Assembly: GCA_012845835.1 (NCBI GenBank) | Contig: JABAKD010000001.1 | Coordinates: 6,548,476 to 6,612,475 of the forward strand | Source of the DNA: Undaria pinnatifida | Lineage: Eukaryota; Sar; Phaeophyceae; Laminariales; Alariaceae | Length of the DNA: 64,000 nt | Reading direction: 5' to 3' | The notes under the pieces: generated by a model | What the model was told of the DNA's origin: nothing | Database searches by the model: none | The model's input: only the letters and a program-made list of their open reading frames with translations | Shown: positions 1 through 12,240 of the stretch, piece by piece | Numbering within the stretch: the stretch's first letter is position 1 | How the letters are laid out: the number at the start of each line of letters is the position of its first letter | Position numbers and translations under genes: made by a program

Positions 1-1
1 A

Positions 2-385
2 TTTGCGAAGCGGACCAAGGCTAGTGCGGGAGGAGGCTCCGCCAACAGCAGTGGGGGTGGTGGAGGTTCAGGATCAGGCGTGTGGAAGCTGGTCGGGCAA
101 GAACGGGACTCAGCTTCTTCTGGCAACCCTGACTGGCCGTGCCCGAGCAAGGGTTGTGACGGCTTCCTCATCGCACGAAATAGGAAAAACAGGAGTTCCC
201 AGGACGCTGTCTGCGACACCTGCAGGAGTGACGAGCCTTCCACGTGCCAAGCTTTTCATGTAACCTTAACAAGAAGCACTGGGGAAGCGGCGACAACCCT
301 CGTGTGGGTGACTGGTGTGACGCGGACACCTGTGATTCACCTTCGATCGGCGTCCCTAACGAAGGAGCTGAGAGCTTGACGAAAC
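2..385 (+). CDS. Partial gene at left edge, exon with zinc-finger-like segment
   Basis: No family is recognised for the whole gene. In frame 2 the exon encodes a Gly/Ser linker followed by a segment of the form DWPCPSKGC ... CDTC, which resembles a RanBP2-type zinc finger (W-x-C-x4-C ... C-x2-C) but with a longer spacing between the cysteine pairs. From about base 232 frame 1 becomes the better frame (CNLNKKHWGSGDNP, WCDADTC) and runs to a GTGAGT donor at 386. Frame 1 leaves one base that joins in phase to the next exon at 624. Both frames look coding, so a frameshift, a sequence error or an unseen tiny intron near 200-240 is implied. The gene begins left of the window. Confidence 0.5.
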
Positions 386-623
386 GTGAGTTTCATTTCT
401 TCGTGTTGTTGGAATTTGATGTTTGCTGTCAGCTACTATACTACTGATGATGTTGAGAGTTGTGTGCTGCAAGTTGTGCGCAATAGACTACCAGTATGTG
501 GTTTTGGGTGTTGGTGAACTCAAGCGAATCCTGTTTCCAATAATGATGCACATTGAAATTTACATTGTTTGACCTTGTGTGCCTGTCTGCAACGTCTGCT
601 ATAGCATGTGTGTGCTACACCAG

Positions 624-727
624 CGTGGTCGAACTACCACACGGTGTGGAAGCTGTGCTTGGGGACGCGTAGCCTGAACAAACTCAAGTTCGCCTTGGTG
701 GTCACGGAGGGCAGTCCCGTCGTCGGG
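624..727 (+). CDS. Internal exon of the left-edge gene
   Basis: The exon lies between a CACCAG acceptor and a GTAAGC donor. It reads WSNYHTVWKLCLG ... FALVVTEGSPVVG without a stop, and its two leading bases complete the codon left by the previous exon. It ends in phase 0, matching the exon at 1779. Its last bases and donor are repeated several times downstream in the intron. Product unknown. Confidence 0.5.
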
Positions 728-1300
728 GTAAGCATGTTGTACTAGTTGTCTACGCAGTTGTGTGCTGTGATTTCTTTTTCATGCATACAAACACACTTTT
801 GCATGCACGAGTACGTGTACGGGGCAGTCATGTCATCGAGGTATAAGCGGGAATTGTACAAGTACTCAGGTCTACGAGTAGACCTATGCAGTGACGCTGT
901 GTGATGCGATTTCTTTTTGATACGTACAGCCAAACACACTTCATGTATGTACGACTACGAGTACGGGGCAGTCCCGTCATCGGGGTAAGCGGGGGTTGGA
1001 CAAGTGGTCCATGCAGTGACGCTTTGTGCTGTGATATAAACAACGTTTTGGATGTAAGACTACGACTACGTGGTATCTATACATGTAAGACGCAATGAAA
1101 ACGGGCAAGTCTCATCACGGGGGTCAGCCAGGGTTGTAAAAATGGTCCATGCAGTGATGAATAACACAGCAGCATGATACCTCAGCACCAGTCGCAGTAC
1201 ACACTGGAGGTTGATATATAGCAGTAAACAGAAGCTGAAGTTAACCTGGGTGATGCTGGAGAGCAGTCCCGTGATTGGGGTTAGCGAGTTGTTCATGTAG
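706..1300 (+). repeat. Decayed tandem array spanning a 5' splice site
   Basis: Five diverged copies of a unit of about 115-155 bases start near 708, 820, 964, 1102 and 1260. Each begins with the end of the 624-727 exon and its donor (core GGGGCAGTCCCGTCATCGGG, then GTAAGC or a decayed form), followed by intron sequence with CATGCAGTGACGC. Later copies have lost the donor (GTCAGC, GTTAGC). This looks like repeated local duplication of an exon end plus donor into the intron. Confidence 0.65.
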
Positions 1301-1778
1301 TGACGCGGTGTACTACTACTGTTACTCATTTTTCATACAACCACATGAACTCTTTGTATTAACGAGTACAAGTAGGGTGCGCAACCTCTTCAGGAATCGC
1401 AGTACACGTCGGTCGTAATAGTGTTGATAGCAGCAGTAATAGAGTAGTACCGAACAATATATACAGCAGGTACTGTCTCTTACCCTTCGTTGTCGGTATT
1501 CCGCCGGTAGGCCTTATATAGCAGTATACCGGGGCTTACGCTTACCAGTTGCGACTGTGAATCCCGTTCGTTCCTGTCCCAGTGGTGGTTTCATAGGTGT
1601 TAGCAACGTTGTGGTACCAGGCAGGGCTTTGCCCATAAACGACCGCCTTCATTACAACAGCAGTGTTAAATTGTACGACTTCCTTTCAAACTTTGGAAAT
1701 CGACGACAGCTACGTGGCCTTACTATTTTGAACATTCACTGAACGCAAGGTATTCCCATCCGTTGTTGTCGTTTGCAG

Positions 1779-1946
1779 AAGCCCTGCGAAGCAGCCGCCG
1801 AGGGCCGCCAAGTCGGCGAGGACATAAACACGAAGTTCACCGGCGACATCAAGGTCGGTGACCTCCTGAAGAAGGCAGGCGACCACTTGCTCGATATACA
1901 TCCCGCATTCCATTCCCACGGTGCCACGAGGGCGTTCGACATCGAG
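1779..1946 (+). CDS. Internal exon of the left-edge gene
   Basis: The exon is 56 codons between GTTTGCAG and GTACGT, phase 0 at both ends. It encodes a charged, helix-prone stretch (KPCEAAAEGRQVGED ... KVGDLLKKAGDHLLDIHP ... TRAFDIE) and is more GC-rich than the flanking intron. It follows the exon ending at 727 and precedes the terminal exon at 2221. Family unknown. Confidence 0.65.
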
Positions 1947-2220
1947 GTACGTTCTACTCTTATCTTGCGTACTATGTGTCACGAGTCGAAACATCCATGT
2001 CTCTTGCTCAAGACTAGGGGATGGCGTGCGGATATAGTCTATGAAGTGCGGCTCTTTTTCCGAGTACCAAGAGCAAGTACAACAATACCACAACAATTAC
2101 TAACAACGAAAGGAGCTCCAATAATTTGGATGGTTACGACGTCTGCTGGAGAGAAGTACGAATACTTTTTTACACATACTTATCGACGTCCTCCCGCCAT
2201 GCTTCAACGTTTGTGGACAG

Positions 2221-2325
2221 ATCCACAAGATCATCGACAAAAAACAAGAGTGCAAGGTGCTGGGTACCTCCGCTGAGGAGGAAGAGTCCAAGCAAGCCTG
2301 CATGCTCCTTCGGAAGCAATGCTGA
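2221..2325 (+). CDS. Terminal exon of the left-edge gene
   Basis: The exon follows a GTGGACAG acceptor in phase 0 and encodes IHKIIDKKQECKVLG, an acidic EEEE run and ACMLLRKQC before a TGA at 2323. Frame, phase and charged composition continue the 1779-1946 exon. The AT-rich sequence after the stop is probably the 3' UTR. Confidence 0.6.
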   Translation: MHKIIDKKQECKVLGTSAEEEESKQACMLLRKQC

Positions 2326-3779
2326 CAGCACGTTCTTTGTAGAACGTTGAGTTGTGGTTTATTATACCAGCATCGTTTTTTAAGAACTATGCCTAAATTT
2401 AAATGCGTGCTCTTCGTCTTTCAGGAATACAAATGTACTTCACATGTTTGCGGTGTGTGCGTTCAAGTTTCTGCTTTCAGCATGTTTTTTTTGGCACTGC
2501 GCTCCTTTACATCTTGAGTTATAGTTTTCCTGTCTCTATCCTTGACAAGCGCGTGCCTGGTGTTTATGCACTGCGATAATTTATTATTGATGATCGACTT
2601 AGAGAGAGCTATTAATGAGTTTACAGGTGCTACCTGAGAGGTGGAAGGATATGCCAAGCAAGTCCTCCGACGTGTCCATCATGGACTGGGCGAATGGATA
2701 ATAATAACAAACTCATAATCATAATCGTCTCTATCCTGTACCGTTGAACTATATATTGACCTCTTGGCATTTTCAAGTCGCCAGTTGCGCCATTTGTGCT
2801 TCTTTTCCGCCTTCCTACTGAATGTCCATTCCTCCTTCCGCAAGCGTAGCGGGCGGCGCCCAGCCGCCCGCGAGCGAAGCCCTTGTATTCTTAAATAAAT
2901 CCCATGCACATCCCATGCTCCTCGACGAAGAGTGTGCGTTAGCACGAGTGCAACCATACTGCGCGCGTGTCCCGCAGATGTGACAGCTCCTAAATCCTGA
3001 ACGCTCTTATCTAGGGCGATCTAAAACCGGGGAATCCACCGCTGTACCGACTTTACACTACAAGGGCGGGTGACGCGGTACCTCAAATCAACACGTTCTT
3101 TACCCCTTTCGGGGGCTTCAGATGGAAAAACGTCCAAACCAATCAACTCGATCACAGCATCGGACACACGAAGCAGCACGTGCTGCTGGGGTATGGGATA
3201 TGCTTAGCCTGCAATGAAACCTGTACAGAAGGGTCGCACCTACGCACGGTACTACGTAGAGCATTCCATTTTTTGCCCAACCAGCCGCAACTGATTTAAG
3301 GTCGGGGCTGGAACTAGGATTGGAGCTAGAGAGCTGAGGCCGAGGTTAAGTCTGGGTCTGGGTCTTGACCTGTTGCAAGGAACTGACAGGTGCAACGATA
3401 GAGGTGGCACTTCGGGCCTAAAATACCTCAGACTCCGGGTCTCCTTACCTAATGACTACACCACTCAATCTCGCCGGGATATCATCCGTGTTTCACAAAA
3501 ATTGGTTTCTTAGGTTATGCGACCGTTCATCCGGTTGCACGTCCATCGATCTCAAAAAAACGGTTCTCGGGTCAGGTATAGAGCTCTTCAAGTAAGGTGG
3601 CTCAGAAAAAAAAAATGCTCTGCCTCTATCGCAACATGGGTCGGTTGTGCGGCAGGGGCGTGAAATAGCAAGGCTCTATTCGTACCGATGCACGCTCTTC
3701 CTATCAATACGATAGGCTCTTGATAATATCGCCCTCGGTGTTGTTTGGGTTCGTAAACACGAGCCCCAAAAAGGATCAT
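2326..3779. other. Intergenic, no gene seen
   Basis: I see no supportable exon here. A GC-rich hairpin-like GGGCGGCGCCCAGCCGCCC lies near 2850. Confidence 0.4.
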
Positions 3780-4900
3780 ACTATGGTGTCAGCCAGGCGT
3801 AACAAACTCCATGCCGGTGCACATCGCGAAGCGGAAAAGCACAAGGGTGGGGACTTGCGAAAAAGAACGAGGACAGCCACTCGCGGCTCCATATAATACC
3901 TCACACAAAAGTGGTCATGAAGCACATCTTGTTGGAACAACGTAACGCGGCCGGAGTATCCCGCAGCGTGCAAAGAGGAGTATCCACCATTAAATTGATC
4001 GAAGTCACAGCTAACGTGTTTGGAATAATTGTACAAAATAGTTCCATGTGTAAGCGCATTTTGCGACCCGGAAAAGCACAAGGTGTGAGACTTGGAAAAA
4101 ACTAGGGTAGCAATTCGCGGCTCTGTACTTGACACAAAAACGGGCTCGATAATATTTCGTTGGCACGGCGCATCAAACACCATATCGGTACATTTTGCGA
4201 ACCCGAAAAGCACAACGGTTAACACTGGCAAAGAACAAAGAGTAGCGTTGGGAATCAACAGAAAATACATCATTAATCATGGCATCTAATCATTATTGTA
4301 TACAACCACATCCAATCACGAAGGCCTTGGCTGTTGCACTGTTTTAGCTGCATGGATATTAGAATGGTATACCAAACGCCACACAATCAAAGGGTACCTA
4401 GTATGGGTTTTGGAATGCCCACTATAAAACCTACACAAAAAATGTATACCAGGTACCAGGGTATGTTTTAGTGTACACCAAAGGGAATACTAAGCATGTT
4501 GTAGGGTACACATAAATCGTACGGGTTTCAGTATAAACATCCTAAAATGCCATACACATTTAATATAAATTATTTATATGTGACATACTTAACGCCACAC
4601 AAACCAGATACGCACGTGTAACTAATCGCGGAAGACAAAAAATAGTGGGATTGCCATTTGAGTTATGTACCTCACAGAAAAATGGGCTCAAGAGTAACTT
4701 GTTGGTGTGATACAGCGTAACAGTTATAAGTCGGTGCATATTGTGAAGCCGAAAAACACAGAGTTAACCCTTTTCCTACTCCAAGAACGTTTCCGTTCTA
4801 ATTCCAAGTACTCTTGTCTCCAAAAATCGTGTACAATTCTAAAGGGTTAATAAACCCAAAGAACTAGAGCAGCCACTCCCGCGAGTGGCCCTGAAACGTT
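3780..4900. repeat. Degenerate direct-repeat region
   Basis: Several diverged copies of a unit containing GCGAAGCCGAAAAGCACAAG, AGCAGCCACTCGCGGC and TACCTCACACAAAAATGGGC occur near 3815-3950, 4045-4130, 4190-4230 and 4660-4890. An AT-rich stretch at 4370-4570 interrupts them. Short open frames here are by-products of the repeats. Confidence 0.5.
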
Positions 4901-5096
4901 GAAAAAAAAGGCTTTAAAAAGTGTGGACGAGCTGAAATCCATCTCAAACCACGAACTCTGTACTCGTAAAAAAATATCTGATAGGTTCGCTACAAAAATA
5001 AACGAGGCGCAACCTGAGACAAAACGGTGGAACCTAAACCAACACGCGTAGAGAAAACGTTAAGCCGTGATGTCGGACGAATTGACTCCCCCTCAC

Positions 5097-5370
5097 CTGC
5101 TCCATGCTCATCACGAGAGCGACGATCACCACCTCTCGCACCGTGGGAGCATATCTGGCAGGGGATGCGGTCCGCGGACCTATTATTAGCGGCATCAAGG
5201 TGGTGGTTAGACCAGCCAACACCCCCACAGTGTGTACAAAGGCCGACTTCTTCGCACCGAGATTCGGGGTTCGAGGCCAAGCCTACATCGACATGGCGAC
5301 CCGTCGCAGCCAGAGCGGGCGCTCCACCGGTGCCTGATGACGTGACGGTGGATTGCGAAGAAGTTGACAC
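5097..5370 (-). CDS. Exon with CxxCGGxGW ... CxxC segment
   Basis: The minus-strand frame encodes a Ser/Thr/Gly-rich lead, then LCTHCGGVGWSNHHLDAA, ADRIPCQICS and a basic-acidic tail ending at a CAG/GTGAGG junction (donor at 5096). The Cys pairs could bind zinc; the first resembles the CxxCxGxG element of DnaJ-type zinc-binding domains. A related segment lies at about 13.0-13.1 kb on the same strand. The right-hand border is uncertain because no clear start or acceptor was found. No family is assigned. Confidence 0.45.
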
Positions 5371-5809
5371 CTGGCGTGGGGGATAACAAGAGTAAGACCG
5401 ACGAAGGAGTCACAGTAGATAACAAATCGGACAGACCACGACCTACATCATGTATTAATAGATCCTACAATATTTTCCTAGGGGATGCGGTTGGCTTGAA
5501 ATCCCGAGGGAGTCTTACGTTGGGGAGGGGGAACACAGACGTTCCCGTGAGCTATACCAGGTATAACATGCAACAAAAACTCTCCTAACCTAACGACACG
5601 GCGCAGCAAGTAATCGAGCAAGAAACACCAACCCGCTTCGTATATAGATATGTCGTGATGATATCTTGAGCAGGATATTAGTACAGACGTACAGACCCAA
5701 CCCAGGAAACATGTTCTAGGTCATGCAGATGAATGGCGAGGAAGCTGAACACCTCGCGTGGAGGATCACAAGGGCAAGCACGACAGAGGCAAACAGGAAA
5801 CCGTCGAGG

Positions 5810-6445
5810 CGTTTCATGGGTCACGACCCGACCACCGGGTGGGGTCAGGAGGTTGCTAAAATCTCGCGCGTCGAGTTGAGTTGGGTCTGGAGGTGTTAGA
5901 AGTCTCATGGGCCGGGTCGGGTCAGATCAGGAGGTTTGGAAACGTCACGGATTGACCCGACCCGACCCGACCCGACCCGATCCGACCCGACCCGACCCGA
6001 CCCGACCCGACCCGACCCGACCCGACCCGACCCGACCCGACCCGACCCGACCCGACCCGACCCGACCCGACCCGACCCGACCCGACCCGACCCGACCCGA
6101 CCCGACCCGACCCGACCCGACCCGACCCGACCCGACCCGACCCGACCCGACCCGACCCGACCCGACCCGACCCGACCCGACCCGACCCGACCCGACCCGA
6201 CCCGACCCGACCCGACCCGACCCGACCCGACCCGACCCGACCCGACCCGACCCGACCCGACCCGACCCGACCCGACCCGACCCGACCCGACACGACCCGA
6301 CACGACCCGACACGACACGACACGACCCGACACGACCCGACACGACACGACCCGACACGACACGACGCGACCCGACACGACACGACCCGACACGACCCGA
6401 CACGACACGACTCGACACGACTCGACACGACCCGACACGAGTGAG
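5810..6445. repeat. Fold-back repeat with long (CCCGA)n tract
   Basis: The left part has the family modules GGGTCACGACCCGACC, GGGTCAGGAGG and TCTCGCGCGTCGAGTT. About 67 uninterrupted CCCGA units (roughly 5955-6292) follow, then a CACGA/CCCGA mixture to about 6440. A 5-base unit without stop codons leaves all six frames open, so the DPTRP and SGRVG frames are not genes. Confidence 0.85.
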
Positions 6446-6603
6446 GGACCCTATACGGCCGTCGTGATTGATCGCGACAACATTCTGTCTCGGCTTCCAA
6501 TGACCGCAAAGACAAGGGAATATGGACGTTTGAATTTCTAACCGATACTACTTCGTGAATGCACCATAGCACTCACGATGCACCAGTACAAAACTATTGC
6601 TAT

Positions 6604-6720
6604 TGACCCGACCCGACCGGATCCGATCCGACCCAACCCGACCCGACCCGATCCGACCCGACCCCACCCGAGCCGGCCCGACCCGATCCGATCCGCGAGA
6701 AGCGACCCGACCCGCAACCA
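6604..6720. repeat. Second, interrupted CCCGA-rich tract
   Basis: This is a degenerate CCCGA/TCCGA array of the same kind, about 160 bases downstream of the long tract. It may be the other end of one element. Confidence 0.6.
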
Positions 6721-7777
6721 GCCCAGGATCTACATAAGGGTAGCACCACAGTGTCTATAAAAAATGCACGCGTGGGGTTGACCCTCCTGTTGCTGTTGAT
6801 CGATCTTGTTACAAAAGCCCTGAAGCTGTCCCAACGACCGAGTACCATACTAGTTGGAAAAACGCTACCACGAGTACTCAGCACAGGCGAGCCACTAAGA
6901 AAGCAAGCACCAAGAAACCCAGGTTGATATTAATGCATTGGATAATAACTAATTCGGGAGCCATTATACTGAAGATAAGCGTAGAACACGCAATTTTCCA
7001 GCAGAGAAAATCACCCTGATCCAGCGTCCATGTCTCTTGCTACTACGGAGATCCATTGCCATGCCACTTGCCATGCGGCAGTACTCACCGGAATACAAGA
7101 AAAGAGCAAATTTTCCTCCATTCAGTTTAGATATCCTTTGTGCCAGCTGTGTTTACGCACGCCACTGCTGCGTGTAGACCAGGCAACAAAGAAATTCACC
7201 AAGAAAAGAAAAAGAGAAAAAGAGGTCTTCCCGCCCCTAAGTTATAGCTTGGTACTCTGTCCGACAAACGACGGATCTCCGTGACAAGTACTGTACTGTA
7301 TAAAGGCAAGCTGAGATTTCTGAAAGAACAAAGAAAACTAGACCGCCACTACTGAACACATATAAGTTGCGCTACGACTGGTAGCCCATGATTTGAACAT
7401 TCCCTCGTGTTGTAATAAAAGCAGTTCAAATCGCAACACCTCGTCACGCATGCCACGGCAGGCGTACACCTTTTTTCCTGGCGGCTTATCGGTTGAGAAG
7501 CTCCACACATCACCCAAAACCCTGCCCGTGAGCAAGACAACGATCACGCATTCCGATGAACAATCTCACGGCCCAGGTATACACTACATCAAGCAAATTT
7601 TGCAGCACAAAATTATCCCCAACAATCGGTGATAAATCCTTCAGATATTGAGCTTACTTGGGCAGCTGTCGCTATGCACATTTCACAAACAATATGTTTT
7701 GTTTCAACGACGTTGGGTGGTTTGCTCCGTTGAGGAGCCCTGTCGATCAGAATGCTTCCGGCACAACGTGATTCAGC
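6721..7777. other. No gene seen
   Basis: Only short unsupported open frames are present, without splice signals or protein-like composition. Confidence 0.35.
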
Positions 7778-7965
7778 AGAAGCGGTCCCTCTACAGTGCA
7801 GGTATGTGCCAGCCGGAACTACCGGCACGCTAGCGGCAACCGGCCCCAATCCGCACACTGCCACTAGATATTATTTTTCCTGCAACGGTGCCACGCGATT
7901 TCGCAGGTACTATAGCGGGAAGCCGGCACTACTCAACCGGCACAATAGAGAGACCACCAATGTAT
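7776..7965. mobile_element. MITE-like element, family A copy 1
   Basis: The element is bounded by near-inverted ends (GGTCCCTCTACAGTGC at left, GCACAATAGAGAGACC at right) with internal GTGCCAGCCGGAA and GCGATTTCGCAGGTACTATA. Related copies lie at 19697, 28943 and, more diverged, 38490. The consensus end AGTGGTCCCTCTGTAGTGCC is mirrored at both termini. No coding capacity. Confidence 0.65.
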
Positions 7966-7992
7966 CTTTATCGTAGCTCGCGTCAGACGCAC

Positions 7993-8232
7993 CTCGGGTC
8001 CAGGACGAGCAGCCTCGACAGCAGGGGGGTGCGAAACGCCACCCGAGCCCGAAACATCCGAAGCGCCGCCTGGACGATCTCTTCCTAAATCTGTCGCAAC
8101 TTGCCCGTGAGGTCGGAGTTTTGGAGGCAGATCAAACTCGGCATCGTTGTCCGCTGCACCCACCGCCGCAGCCGCGCTAGACCCCTCGTTGGTGCCCGAC
8201 GATTTCCCGGTGTTGAGCGAGGTGGCTGCCGC
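7993..8232 (-). CDS. Exon for Ala/Ser/Gly-rich protein segment
   Basis: The exon is exactly 80 codons between a TGCCAG acceptor and a GTGCGT donor on the minus strand, phase 0 at both ends. It begins AAATSLNTGKSSGTNEG and contains a less simple core, NDAEFDLPPKLRPHGQVATD. Its disorder-prone composition matches the minus-strand frames at 13.9-15.8 and 21.9-25.7 kb, so it may belong to the same large gene. Family unknown. Confidence 0.45.
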
Positions 8233-10469
8233 CTGGCATGTAAACACGAAACGGGCAAACCCCGACGCGGAAAGGAAAATCGGGGGAAATTTAGCGGCGT
8301 GCTACGGCAGACGCAGCACCACATTGTTCTGAGGCTCCTTAGTAAAGACGGAATAGGCGACCCCGATGCGCCGAAAAAAAAAAAATGGCAAAATGATTAC
8401 CGCGTGCTAGGCCACTTACACCAGAAACTTGTATACCCAAAACCTGTGCCACACGGCCAACCCCGACGAGGAAAACTAACCGGGAAAACAGATGGGGCGT
8501 GCAAAAAAGGTACGTGTAGCACCTATAATTTCTGAAGCTCACTTGAGGAGCTCGTACACCACACATAAGCGCTGAATAAATCACTTCGATTTAGATACCC
8601 CCCTCCCTGGCGACGAGTGTGATTCTTGCTGCAACCCACAAGAGCTAGAGCTGTGAGTTCGCCGGACTCCACGACTAATGAATTCCTGGTAGTGAATAGC
8701 TCGGTGGCGAGCTAAAAGCCAACTAACTGACAGGAGAACTACCCAAGAAATATCCTTGGAATCGCGTTTGAGGTTTATGGTAAGTGTTCGTGACATACCT
8801 CGGCCATGTGATTGTTCATCGAGCGGTTTCTCTCAAACTTAGTGTTTGGGTGATGCGTAAGAGCTCCTCAAGTGAAAGGAGGTTCCAGAAAGAAATAGGT
8901 GCACCCCTGCCAAGGCATGCCTCATTATTTATATAAACCTAGAGCTAACCTATGCATGACTCGGCCATTACACCGCGCTTGCAAATCCAAACCCAATCCG
9001 CGACGCTTCGTGCACCTCTGATCCAGGATGAGAAACCCCGGAAGCAGGTTGCTGAGAAACGTCACTTGCGGCTGCAGTATTCGAAGCTCCCTCTGGACCA
9101 CACCCCCCTGAGGCTGTCGCGAGAAAAGAGAGCGTGGCGAGGAAACGTCGGACACGCCAAGTGTAAGATGCGATGGCACAACTTCATTAATTTCTACATT
9201 TTCAGTAGCAATGTTTAGCAAAACAGTCTCTGAACGAGCGTCAGGGACATGCAAAAAACAGCCACCAAAAAGGAGGATGACACATTTACCCGCTACGGCA
9301 CGTAGACACGGACTTGCGGTACGAGAATCACGGCCGTTGAGGAGGAAATGTTGGGACACGCCACGCATGTGCGATGGGACAGCCTATTCACCATTTTACT
9401 GGGGGAGATTGAGGTGTTTGCGAGTACCAAATTCTGTTGTGTTGGAAAAAGAATGAAACCGAAAAAAACGTGAAGACACACGTTAATTTGGAAAAACAGC
9501 GCAAAATCAAACGTGTACTACCGACTGTTTGCGCCATTTTGGTGAAATTTGTTGGGTTGGATTTTTTCGACCAGCGAGTTTGGTTGATCTTCCTGGGGCA
9601 AATAATACGAGCCAAAATGGCATGTTTTTCGTGGGTTGCGTTGGCCTTGCGTTATGGACTTCGTCGGTTTCTTACTTCGAAGTATGTTTCGTTAACCACC
9701 ACCAAATTTGGATACATTGGAAGCATCGGAAGCGCCCTATTGAGCGACGCAGGCGTTTAACCCTTAATGGGTCCATATCTATCGACCAAAATACACGATA
9801 AGTGCCATCTTATCAACCGCCTAGGATGAGCGTGCAGCAGAACGAGTGTCGGCATTCCGTGCACATGCCGTTTAGCTCCTACTGTTGCGCTTGGAGCACA
9901 CACTTCACCCAGCAGCCTGGGCTGCTTAGACCGTTGCTAATGGCGAAAGCCGATGTTTGAGCGAAAGCTTAAATTTCCAAGACACCAGCCAAACTATTCC
10001 TGGATAATTGCCTGCAGCAGGGGTAGTCCCCCATCAAGGCGGTCTGAGCAAGTCGGTATCCCGATATAAGACGGACAAAATCGCTTGGCGCGACTGGCAA
10101 ATTGAACAAATAATCTGGCAATAATCAGGCGGCTTCCCCCGACAAGGCGGTCATTTTGCTCTGGCACACCACTGCCTTACCCGGGGACCCCTTCTATTAA
10201 TAGGTCATGGGACTGTTCATCGGGTTGAACTTCAACACTATATCAAAATCAGGTTTGAGGGGGCTTTAGAGCTCGTCAAGCGATAAAGAGCCTCAGACGC
10301 TAGGTGCTAGCCCGATGTGGACTTACGGTACGCTCCGGTATATAGAAAAAGACTTGAGGCACAACATATCACCATGAACGACATGATCCTTCCTGCTCGG
10401 GCGTGTCCAAATCGACACACGGTAAGAGAATCGCAACCGTTTGGATATACAACAGAGTTCCATATCTGG
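8233..10469. other. Repeat remnants, no gene seen
   Basis: The stretch holds fragments of dispersed families (GCGTGCTACGGCAGA near 8298; paired GAGCTCCTCAAGTG-type ends near 8540 and 8862) and two copies of AGGAAACGTCGGACACGCCA-like sequence at about 9140 and 9345. The open frames are short and overlap on both strands. Confidence 0.4.
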
Positions 10470-12240
10470 CACTTGGTAGTACCCTAGCTGGCGTACATAG
10501 GCGAGGAGGACGTGAGCACAAGTTCGGATTTTCAACAGGGGAGACGTTCGCACAGCAAAGAGGCCAAGAGAAATTCGGGCTATTGTTCGCGGTAATAAAA
10601 TTTTTACGGTACCAGAAGCGCCACAATCTCAGGGGGGCGGGGGAGAGTAAAACTATACCCAGGGGGGCAACCATATTCCTAGAAAGGCCAAACAGAAAAA
10701 AAAATAGGAGCGTTGTGATTTCTGTGCGAATCGAAAAAAATGGCCAAAATAAAAGAAACTCGGTTTTGGTAACCCGACAGGCCATCTTCCTGGCTCCTGA
10801 AACAACACAAATATGGGCAAGATTATAATTTTTAGTGCTCCCCTGCTATAGCTGGTAATACGCTAGCTGGTGCACGATGGGAAGGACGACGTGAGCCGAC
10901 CCTCGTCTTTTCAGCAGCGACGGCGTCTGCAACGCGACCAGGACAAGGCCGCGGCCACCGAAGGGGGGGTTATCGTTACCATCGCGTTCGGGGGGCATTA
11001 CGGCGACGCATGCGTGACGGGAGGGGGGAAGGGGGTCAATAACATGGTCCAATGAGAGGCCGGTAGAGCGACGCACGCGCAGGGTAAGGGAGCGAGGGGG
11101 TCGTTAACATCGTGCTGGGGGGGGGGGGGGGGGGGGGGGGGTACCTATTTGTTGCTTGCCTTAGTCATTTGACCATTGACCACGCATCCCTTTCGAGATG
11201 GATCACCGTTCCTACTCCTAATAGAGACTCCTTCAACATTTGGGCGCTCATCACGCTTTTTCCATACATTACATGAAACTGTTTGTTTATCCTACCCCCG
11301 TCCTGTTTCGCCGTCTGTGGCCACCATCTATTTTTACAGGATAGCGATCGTTTTCTCGGTACTCTCTAGCCTACCAAACTCTTCCTTATCACATTCACTG
11401 TAACACATCCCGTTCCTCCTTGGATATTTCCCATTCTCCTACTGTGTGAGTCCTACTCTATTGTTGTGCCACACGGGCACATGTGTGCACCCACGCCCTC
11501 CTCCTCCCGACTACTGGTGTATATCTTTCTTCTTTCTGGTAGGGGGGGGGTTAACGCGACGCATGCGCGACGAAAGAGGGCGAGGGGATCGTCGAAATCG
11601 AGCTAGTGGGGGCGTTCAAGCTGCGCACGCGGGAGGGAACCGACTGACGGGTTCCGCCGCTGAGGAACTACCCGATGTAATTGGAATCTCATTTGTGCTG
11701 TAGAGGGCGAGGATGTTCTAGGGGGCGAGGGTGCTTTAGGGAGCGAGGGGGGTCAATCACATTGCGCTAGCACCTGTGCACAAAGTACACATAATTGCTA
11801 CCGTTATTATTTTTGATAATATTTTATTGTTTACCCTGGCAACATCCATGAGAGCAATACAACTTAAAAGAATAATACATGTGCAAAGACGAGCGGCCGG
11901 TGTATCACGCAGCTTGCAAAGATGAGTACCCACGTTTGAATGTACCGAACTCAACAACTGACGTACTTAAAATAGTTTCTAAAAATACGTCCACAACGTG
12001 GGGGTTAACGACTAGGGGCTGGAAGTTTGGGCCGTGCTGCTCGTGCTTCGTACGCAGCCGTTAAAGCGACGCACACACGAGGGGCGGGGGCGGGGGGGGC
12101 GTTCACATTGCGCTAGCACCTATGCATATTCTCGGATTTTCAACAACGGAAACGTATGCAAGGCCAACAGGCCACGGTCGCGGCCGTTAGAGCGACACAC
12201 GACGCGTGAGGGGAGGGGTGAGGGGGTCATATATTCGGCC
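10470..12240. repeat. GC-rich degenerate tandem repeat region with poly-G tract
   Basis: Related modules recur near 10490, 10860, 11060, 11560, 11750 and 12060-12220: TTTTCAACAGGGGAGACG-like, GCGACGCACGCG, GAGGGGGTCAAT and CATTGCGCTAGCACC. A run of 25 G lies at 11117-11141. A copy of a dispersed family with GCAGCTTGCAAAGATGAGTA lies at about 11880-11990. No coding frame is supported. Confidence 0.5.

Noticed and set aside
5905-6572. Six overlapping long frames encoding DPTRP or SGRVG repeats (also at 16517-17086)
   Set aside because: A 5-base unit without stop codons is open in all frames; codon content is fixed by the microsatellite, with no start context or flanking gene structure.
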